Positions 57,200 through 64,000 of a DNA stretch of 64,000 bases are shown here, one piece after another; position 1 is the stretch's first letter, and the number at the start of each line of letters is the position of its first letter. Below the pieces are notes generated by a model. That model made no database searches, was not told the origin of the DNA, and saw only the letters and a list, made by a program, of their open reading frames with translations. The stretch is taken from NCBI GenBank assembly GCA_030248215.1, contig JASANG010003829.1, positions 62,001 to 126,000 of the forward strand, given 5' to 3'. This DNA comes from Enoplolaimus lenunculus. Lineage: Eukaryota; Nematoda; Enoplea; Enoplida; Thoracostomopsidae. Position numbers and translations under genes: made by a program.

Positions 57200-57300
57200 T
57201 TTGCCAAAGTCAATGACCAACCTCGGCCCTCTTGCGCTCGAGCCAAGCATGCTACCACTACACTACGCGGTCATTGCAACAACTTCTTATACCGGTATAT
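57200..57300 (-). mobile_element. tRNA-derived SINE, copy 2
   Basis: Minus strand: TTGCAATGACCGCGTAGTGT, AGTGGTAGCATGCTTGGCTC, GGCCGAGGTTGGTC. The A box (TAGTGTAGTGG) is clearer than in copy 1, the B box worse. Flanks match copy 1. Confidence 0.6.
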
Positions 57301-57687
57301 GTGCACAGGCATGGCAACATTTGCTTTACATACACTTACGTGGCCATATACCGACACTCTGGTCGTAGCTCAACTATCTGGGAACTATTCCCGCAACTGG
57401 CTTTTATTGAATCGACACACAGGGACGTAAAGGTTTATGATACTTAGCTTTGAGTATGCCTGAGCCTTTCAGATCAACGAGAAATTAATAGTATAAAATT
57501 TGTCAATTTGACCTACGCGGAAGACTGGAGGTACCTAAGCCTAAGTAAACAGCCAGCTATAGAGCTAAAAAGTTGTCGTTACGATGTCATTCCGATTGGT
57601 AAATACTAATAATTTTCCTATAAACAATGTTCGGAGTACGTTGGTTTGGCTAGCAAACGCACTGTGATCTTTAGATGAACTATTTGC

Positions 57688-57747
57688 CAGGGTGTAAACG
57701 GATAGTAAGAATAACGGAAACGGAAACGGATATCCGATTACACCCTG
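57688..57747 (+). mobile_element. 60-base hAT-N1 derivative, ends only
   Basis: CAGGGTGTAAACGGATAGTA to GGATATCCGATTACACCCTG. Both tips are complete but almost no interior remains (ATAACGGAAACGGAAAC). Confidence 0.9.
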
Positions 57748-57749
57748 AT

Positions 57750-58675
57750 ATTTCAATTTTTTCAGAACTGCACCGCTGGGTCCCTGGGGGTCATATCTGC
57801 CATCCAAAAATCGTCGACCTACAACTGTATTAAATCGAAAACTTGTATGATCCGCTTACACTTTGACTCAAGATTATGCATAGGATTGCGTTTACGCTTA
57901 GATTTACACTTTTAGGACACTGTCCGGCGACAAGCTGTCTTGTGACGAATTGTTGTAGATTCAATTGAAGCATTGGCTAACTCACATGACGTCATTCCTC
58001 GAGTATTAATACTTTCGAAAACATTTCGTTTCGGCTAACTGAATATTTCATCATTTTCTTCGAATCACACAACACGGCACACGCCGAAGCTGTGTCGGCT
58101 ACAGTTGTCTTGTGAAATCACATCAAACTACCAACCGCTAAAGTTTGACACTTCAAGCTTTATATGATTCAAAACTAAAATTATGGTTCAACTATGTGTA
58201 TATATATGTATGCATATAAATATTTGATTTTTGCTAAAAAAATCGCTCCATACAGCCCAACAACCAGGAATGACCAACAGAGGACGCAAGATTTCTTGTG
58301 GGGACAGCAAAAATTTGATTGACAAAGAATTCATTTGGTATTACGTAAGAAGTGCTTCGATTTGGGAGCGAAGATGATCACAGATATGGGTGACGCGCCC
58401 CCCCTCGCCGCTTGTAGCTGCAGCTCTGGCTGCCGAAATATTAAGCTTAATCCCGGACACGCTTGTGTGTACACATATGTCGCCAAAAAATATAACTACT
58501 TATATCAGCAAAACCTGGTTCCGATCAAATCTAAGGTCGTAATGCTTTGGACCGCAACCAGGGGGGACAGAGGCGCAACTACCCTACGGACAATTTTCTC
58601 CTGTCATGGCCGAAAATTATTTCTACTGCATGATTGAAATTTACTTTGACAATTTTTTCTTGTACCCCTAACTTT
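57750..58675. other. No gene recognised
   Basis: Intergenic. GACAAGCTGTCTTGTGACGA near 57931 resembles GACAA/TTGTC words at 28997 and 61905, hinting at a further dispersed repeat. Confidence 0.35.
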
Positions 58676-58680
58676 CCCAT

Positions 58681-58812
58681 GGGCCCGTAGCCAGATTCAA
58701 CAGCGCATACAAGGGTTTTCGATGAGTTACCAGCAAGGTTCATAATTTTCTAGTAGTGGCCAAAATTCCTCTGGAGCGGGCAATTACCTGCTTCCCCTCT
58801 GGCTGCGGGCCC
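58681..58812 (+). mobile_element. MITE-D copy
   Basis: GGGCCCGTAGCCAGATTCAA, ACAAGGGTTTTCGATGAGTT, CTCTGGCTGCGGGCCCG. The inverted repeat is 15 bases with one or two mismatches. Confidence 0.75.
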
Positions 58813-58814
58813 GC

Positions 58815-59310
58815 TCGCCCCTTCCGAATAACAATTTCTCGTCGCCGCGCTGTTTATGGCCGTTCTGTCTAAATTGATTTTCGTGCTTGCATCATTTGCG
58901 ACAGATGCCGTAGGAGTTGGTTGACCCGCGGTATGAAAGAACGGTACGTTTGGGACGGGACTCGAGGGACTATAGCAACCCGAAAACGGCACAAATACAC
59001 ATCGATTACTTGTTGTTTGCGGCGACTAAATTGTACCGCTGTGGCGCTATATTATAGATTTTTATTGCTGGAGTTTTTTTGGTCTTGGTTTTAAATGGCA
59101 GCTTTTTTATTGAATTTTTGTTTAAATTTACACGACATATATTTTCAATGCCGTGGAAACCAGCGAATTGGACTGATTAAAAAGACAATTTTTTTTCATC
59201 AACTTTTCGAGCATTCATATCATCTGTTTACTATGATTTTTCATTGAAAAAATATCAGGACAAAAATTTCGGCTTTCTGCGAGTAAACTCAGAGTGGAAC
59301 TATACTGGTC
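58815..59310. other. No gene recognised
   Basis: Intergenic, no element borders seen. Confidence 0.35.
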
Positions 59311-59311
59311 T

Positions 59312-59455
59312 TGCGGCGCTGTTCGTCATCGTACATCACCGTTCGTTACCGTGCAGTATCGTACGCAAACAATGCGCGTACGATAATGCGCGGTCGGCAA
59401 ACGTCGTACGTCGGTGACAGACAGTAACATTTTAAAAAAGTATAGCACCATCCCA
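59312..59455. mobile_element. CGTACGGTGACG-rich element, copy 2
   Basis: TGCGGCGCTGTTCGTCATCG, ACATCACCGTTCGTTACCGT, GCAGTATCGTACG, CGTACGTCGGTGACAGACAG, TATAGCACCATCCC: same word set and order as 42250-42455. Confidence 0.6.
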
Positions 59456-59508
59456 AGTCAACTTTTGCATTTTTAGAGCTAAGGAAGCTTGCAACCCCTA
59501 ACCTCGTA

Positions 59509-59880
59509 CAGTAGTGACCCGAATAAAAGGGGGGACTGATATTTGTTTGACCTATCCACTCTGCCACCCTTCTTTACTGATCCGGTACTGCAACTATCCG
59601 TTGAATTAAACGTTTATTTGTCTTGTGTCAATAGCTTGAGCGATAATGAAAGGTTATGCTTAGGAATGTACTTTCAAAACTTAAGTGCGCTTTAAAGTTT
59701 CGAAGTCAATTATATTTGGTCCTGGAGTCAGCTATGCGCTAAAAGGAATAATTGACATTTATGGACTCTAATTGGGGTTTGGGGAGTCTACCCGCTTACG
59801 GACTCATATTAGGGATACGGACTCCTATTGGCGAAAATGGGGACCCCCTCTTACTACCCCCTCTTATTCGGGCGCTACAG
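59509..59880 (+). mobile_element. MITE-S copy, shortened
   Basis: CAGTAGTGACCCGAATAAAA to CTTATTCGGGCGCTACAG with TA on both outer sides. The blocks from GACCTATCC to the GGACTC series are present, but part of the left interior is missing. Confidence 0.88.
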
Positions 59881-59884
59881 TATG

Positions 59885-60555
59885 AGAGATCGCATCTGCA
59901 GTCTTGAACCAAATAATTTCTTACAATATAAAATAGCACGTATATACACTTAGCTTAATTACATATTTGGTTTCGCATGCCAACAACTGCAAACTTATCC
60001 TTATGTATTTACCAGTTATGATTATTTATTACTAAATACTCGTTTTCTTTGAAATTAATCGAATTAAGCCACAGAATAAATGAAATTCAGAGCCCGGTAG
60101 AAATTGCTCAAGGGAAAAGTAACAGTTTACATCTAATACTTATATTCAAATTATGAAGCACTATGCCCGTGTCCAAATGTGGGCAAAAGGACTCGGCTTT
60201 ACCCTCGAATGCCCGTCTCCCAGAAAACTTTCCACCGCTTATAAGTTTTTTAAAACAATAGCAAACCCCTCCTATAAATTGTTTTGAAGGCCGGCCGCCA
60301 ATATGTTGAGTTTGCTATACGACTTTGATGCGTGGCGGCATGCATAGTGTGATGCGTGCCAATGCTTATGAAACGAAAAATTTTAAGGTAAGGACCTTAT
60401 CATTTTATCACCAAAATATTTTCTTCGAAGAAAATTTGTAAGGTTTCATGTAAAAAAATTTCTGACCCGGGCGGGCTGGCAAATGTTTATGAAACGAAAA
60501 ATTTTAACGGCCCCCAAAGCGACCCCCCCCGCTACTGTCGGACCACAAATAGGTA
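59885..60555. other. No gene recognised
   Basis: AT-rich. ATGAAACGAAAAATTTTAA occurs at 60368 and 60489, a short direct repeat. Confidence 0.35.
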
Positions 60556-60559
60556 ACTA

Positions 60560-60753
60560 CACTGCAAAAAACGGTGAGTCAAATTGACTCTCTCCGAAAT
60601 AGGCTCTACGGGACAACACAAAATGAGTGAATTTCGACTCTACCAGAGTCAAATTTGACTCACTTCGTCGCGCGTTTGACTCTGGCGGTCGATTTGACTC
60701 AGTTTTTAGTCCCGAGAGCCTATTTCATCATTTCTCACCATTTTTTTGCAGTG
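60560..60753. mobile_element. MITE-Q copy with TA flanks
   Basis: CACTGCAAAAAACGGTGAGT to CTCACCATTTTTTTGCAGTG, TA on both sides. The TA target and short inverted repeats fit the Tc1/mariner superfamily. GAGTCAAATTTGACTC palindromes inside. Confidence 0.92.
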
Positions 60754-61420
60754 TAGTTAACCGTGTCACTTTCTCTGTATTCGCCCATGTTACGTAAATA
60801 TATTGAATTTTGTTAAGTCACGCAATTTTGTGGACATGGAGACTTTATAGAAAATGGTATCCATGAGACAGGCAGATGAGAAGCAAGTAATCACAAGTAA
60901 TAATCCTTTGGAAAATACAAACTGAACAGTGGCGGATCCAGAAATGTCCCATTGGGAAGGACGTACGTCATATGTACAGTGAAAAACTATTCGCAAACGA
61001 AAAGCCAAACACAATTTTATTTATTACTAAATTTTAGCACACAATATTTGTTTTCATTACTTTTGGTGGTTGTTTAATAGGCTGTGATAGCTCGTTTTGT
61101 ATTCAGTCAGCGAAATCAGATCCAGAAGCGAGCAAAATTTGCCAGTATTATATTAGGTTCCGTTTGAAAATCAAGTTTTAAATAAATGGCATCGAATGTT
61201 GTTTTGCTAAATTATGTTTTACACATATTTTATAGCAGTTAGAAATTTAAAATAACCGTAAAATGGTTAAAAGTGTCAGCGAACTGTATCCATGCGAAAT
61301 TTTTTTATATTTCACATCCAAAACTCGACCGGTACAAAGTATACAAGCAGCAGATTTTGTTGGTCAAGCTTTAGATTGTACCCTGTATATATAAATATGT
61401 CTGTTCATATATCTGCAATA

Positions 61421-61535
61421 GGCTATTTTTTGCTTAGGTTTAGGTTTAGGCTTAGGTATAAGCTCAATCGTACGCATAGGCTTACGCTAAAGCTTTAGGA
61501 ATATGCTTATACAACGGTTACGGCATTGTTCTATA
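61421..61535 (-). mobile_element. MITE-T copy, cut by a MITE-Q
   Basis: TTGCTTAGGTTTAGGTTTAG, GCTTTAGGAATATGCTTATA, CGGCATTGTTCTATA; the last word is the MITE-T end, and the MITE-Q starts directly at its TA. The rest of the end does not resume clearly beyond the insert. Confidence 0.7.
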
Positions 61536-61726
61536 CACTGCAAAAAATGCTGAGTCAAAGTGACTCTCTCCGCAATAGGCTGTATAAGGAAAAAAACAAC
61601 AAAATAAATCCCCAAACAAATGTCCCACCCAGTGAGATGTATTAGCTAGCAGAGACAATTTGACGCGGTTTGTGCCCCCCCCCACAACCCAAATCACATA
61701 AGTTTGACTCAACATTTTTTGCAGTG
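61536..61726. mobile_element. MITE-Q copy with TA flanks
   Basis: CACTGCAAAAAATGCTGAGT to TTGACTCAACATTTTTTGCAGTG, flanked by TA at both ends. Confidence 0.9.
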
Positions 61727-61889
61727 TACACTGTTGCACACAACGATTAAAGTAATTGGTTAGACAGACGGCGTAGTTTAGTACTGCATGTTCGTTTGAT
61801 GATACGCAGTTTGTAAGTTCTTACACGCTCCGCGTTTTTTAGTGGCATAAATATGAACAGTCCCGATGAATCTTACCTCGATACAAATC

Positions 61890-62045
61890 TACTGCAATTC
61901 GTCACCCGACAACTTGTCACCAGGCAGTATTTTACATTGATGGATGACAAATTGATGATGAGTTGACAAGATTTCGGATGACAAGTTGTTCTTTTTGTCG
62001 GTCGCGGTCGCCAAGTGGTCAGACGACAATGTCTCGCTATAAAAA
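61890..62045. repeat. GACAANTTGTC-rich stretch
   Basis: GACAACTTGTCACC, GACAAATTGATGATGAGTTGACAAG and GACAAGTTGTTC are short inverted words. Similar words occur at 28995-29040 and 57925-57950. Borders unresolved. Confidence 0.4.
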
Positions 62046-62059
62046 CTAATACCGACATA

Positions 62060-64000
62060 CCCTACCTTTAGCCACCCCCTCAATAAAAAAGACTATTATC
62101 GAATCTGACTGGAAAAGAGAGCCCCATTTTATTCGAAAACTTGACAACAACGTATATACATATTAAAACTATACGAAGGCGAGACACTGAAAGTGACACA
62201 GAAACCGCAATAGTTTCACAAGCATTTCTTGCGAACTAAAAAGATTAATATAAGAGCGATATTAAAAAAACTATGAACGAACACAAAAAACAACAACCAA
62301 AATATATATTAAACGGCACCTTTTAGGTAAAACCTAAATTTAAGGAGCTTACGTCATACTCTTTTGGTCTTGCGTATCTCTCCGGCTGGTAAACCCTTTG
62401 CGCCACAGTGTCCGACAAGTTCTATAGGCTCAGCGCATATAAGGGTATAAATAATAGATACTTTTAAAATTGCTAAAGAATGTGAAAAATATTTAATTTG
62501 TTGGTTTTTCAAACAATTCACTGTTTTGTGAGGCTTGAAATTCATATTTTGCTTGCGCAAGCCGTTCTGTACAATGGTTATCCCCGTGCAAAAACGCATT
62601 CCTGGCAACGAGCGTGAAGTGTGAACTATTTTTTCTACGGTATACGGCAGCATTTAATACCAGCAACCAGAAATACACCAGATTTTCAGCGTTAATACTC
62701 AAACTGGTTTACCTATAAAGAACCAGCAGAGCCGCAGCTCAGCGAGAAATAGTTTTACTGCATGCGCAACTACAAAAAACATAATTCTATTGGGTTATTT
62801 GAATTGGACATAAACTTGCAGTACAAACCCGCATTGCGCTGCTTTAGATCAGTAGCCAGCATTTTAACATACGGTGTGGGTATCAAATGTGAAACGTTTT
62901 TCCGTTGCCTTTTTCAATCCGCGTTTGCCCAAAATAGTACGATTTTGATTTACATCAATAATCAACATTTATCTAAACACGGATTTTTGTTGAAAATTTT
63001 TTTACACCTCTTAATACAATGGCGGATCCAAAAATTGCTAAGTGGACTGGGGAATCACTCGAGCTGTGATACTGAAAAACTCATGATCGAACCATGTTGG
63101 AATCAGGACGCCATGTTTGCGCTAAACGTTAATGCAAAAATGTGGGGTTTGATTTCTGTTGGGGGCCTAAGCCTGGGAAACTCTTCTTGGGATTGACCGT
63201 TACTTTTTAACTATTGGTAAGCCCAGAACATGAATTAAGAGCACAGGTATATGTATGTGTTTTTAGGATCTTGGGGGCGGCGGATCCTACCCCCTTGAGT
63301 TTCGAGGTATTCCTCACCCTCAGATTCATTAGGGACGCTAGATTTCAACGGCTGTTTGCTGGCATACTCCTTCAAACTTGTTGCTGTCTTACCGGATTAG
63401 ATTTGCTGGTGGACGGATTTATTTTCGCGTTAATGCTTCAACCCCCCACACCCGGCTATGAACCTACCATTTAGCTAACAGCGACTAAAACGACAGGGAG
63501 ACACGGAGTGGTAGGAAACCCGAATTTTTTCACGCTACGGGGACAGATTTGTTTGCCACGTTTTACCAAGGATCCGTGTGTCTACTGCTGTTATAAAATG
63601 TGAATGTAAATGTCTAAATTTTGCATCGACCATGAACTTCAGAAGGTGTGATTTGCGACCACCGGGGTACGGTTCCACCGTTAGGAACCTGCCCACGATA
63701 TGATAAACTTTTAATGGCTCGTTTTTTATTTCGGCTATTTAGTACCAGTACGCCTATATTAACGATTTCATATCCGACTCAAATTCACACAAAACTTCCT
63801 CCTACATGAGTGGTATATTTTTATTGCTTTTTGTGGTCACTGTTATTGTCGTCCTTGTTATTACTTAGTGTTGTTGTCGTTCGATGTTTGTAAATATGTT
63901 CTCTGGTGAATAAAATGCTGAGGCCAAAACCCTAATTCAGACTATGCCCGTCCGACAGGAATTTAAACCATTTTTTTCCAAGATTCAGTGCTAAAATTGC
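62060..64000. other. No confident gene to the end of the window
   Basis: ORFs at 62762-63196 (144 codons) and 63214-63474 show no domain or splice support. GGCGGATCCAAAAATTGC at 63022 and GGCGGCGGATCCTACCCCCT at 63274 are pieces of a dispersed repeat. Confidence 0.4.

Noticed and set aside
57003-57447. Three overlapping plus-strand ORFs
   Set aside because: They cross the tRNA-derived SINE on the other strand; no consistent frame or motif.
62762-63196. 144-codon ORF near the right edge
   Set aside because: Includes a dispersed GGCGGATCC repeat piece and has no domain or splice support.

Overview
This is a repeat-rich stretch of an animal nuclear genome, almost certainly an invertebrate. Genes are split by introns of 149 bases to about 6.6 kb, and most of the sequence between exons is small non-autonomous DNA transposons. 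Splice acceptors are short and T-rich right up to the AG (TTTCAG or TTTTAG), as in nematodes, and the hexamer TTAGGC (the nematode telomere unit) recurs inside one transposon family. I lean towards a nematode with an expanded genome, but this is inference.

Genes. (1) 313-6139 (+): the 3' part of SSRP1, the HMG-box subunit of the FACT histone chaperone, six exons, the gene starting before the window. (2) 12683-19512 (+): two phase-compatible exons of a small SnoaL-like/DUF4440 protein, separated by an intron that holds a Ty3/Gypsy element. (3) 27834-31474 (+): three phase-compatible exons of a probable C-type-lectin-like type I membrane protein with a recent fourfold 35-residue tandem repeat. 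(4) 34165-35715 (-): a single-exon 516-residue protein with one membrane helix and a long Ser/Thr/Gln-rich tail, not recognised. One weaker possible exon (LysM-like) is at 53231-53418. From about 36 kb to the end I see no confident gene.

Mobile DNA. One Ty3/Gypsy element lies at 13959-18937 with near-identical LTRs. A LINE endonuclease fragment sits in SSRP1 intron 4. The dominant content is short inverted-repeat elements in several families, named here for this report: MITE-T (about 20 copies plus fragments, ends GGCCCATG.., 8-base target duplications, inner array of CCTAAG/TTAGGC); MITE-P (4 copies, TTAA target, each carrying a tRNA-Gly-like unit); hAT-N (ends CAGGGTGNAACCGG, 8-base duplications); MITE-S (ends CAGTAGTGACCCGAATAA); MITE-Q (ends CACTGCAAAAAA, TA target); MITE-D (ends GGGCCCGTAGCCAG); MITE-J (ends GCCCTATTCACACGTG); and a few two-copy families. 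There are also a tRNA-derived SINE, a strictly alternating 17-base satellite and an 80-base minisatellite.

The most unusual items are the telomere-motif MITE family, the TTAA MITE with an embedded tRNA-like unit, and the lectin-like gene whose copies of a 105-base repeat differ only by one silent change.
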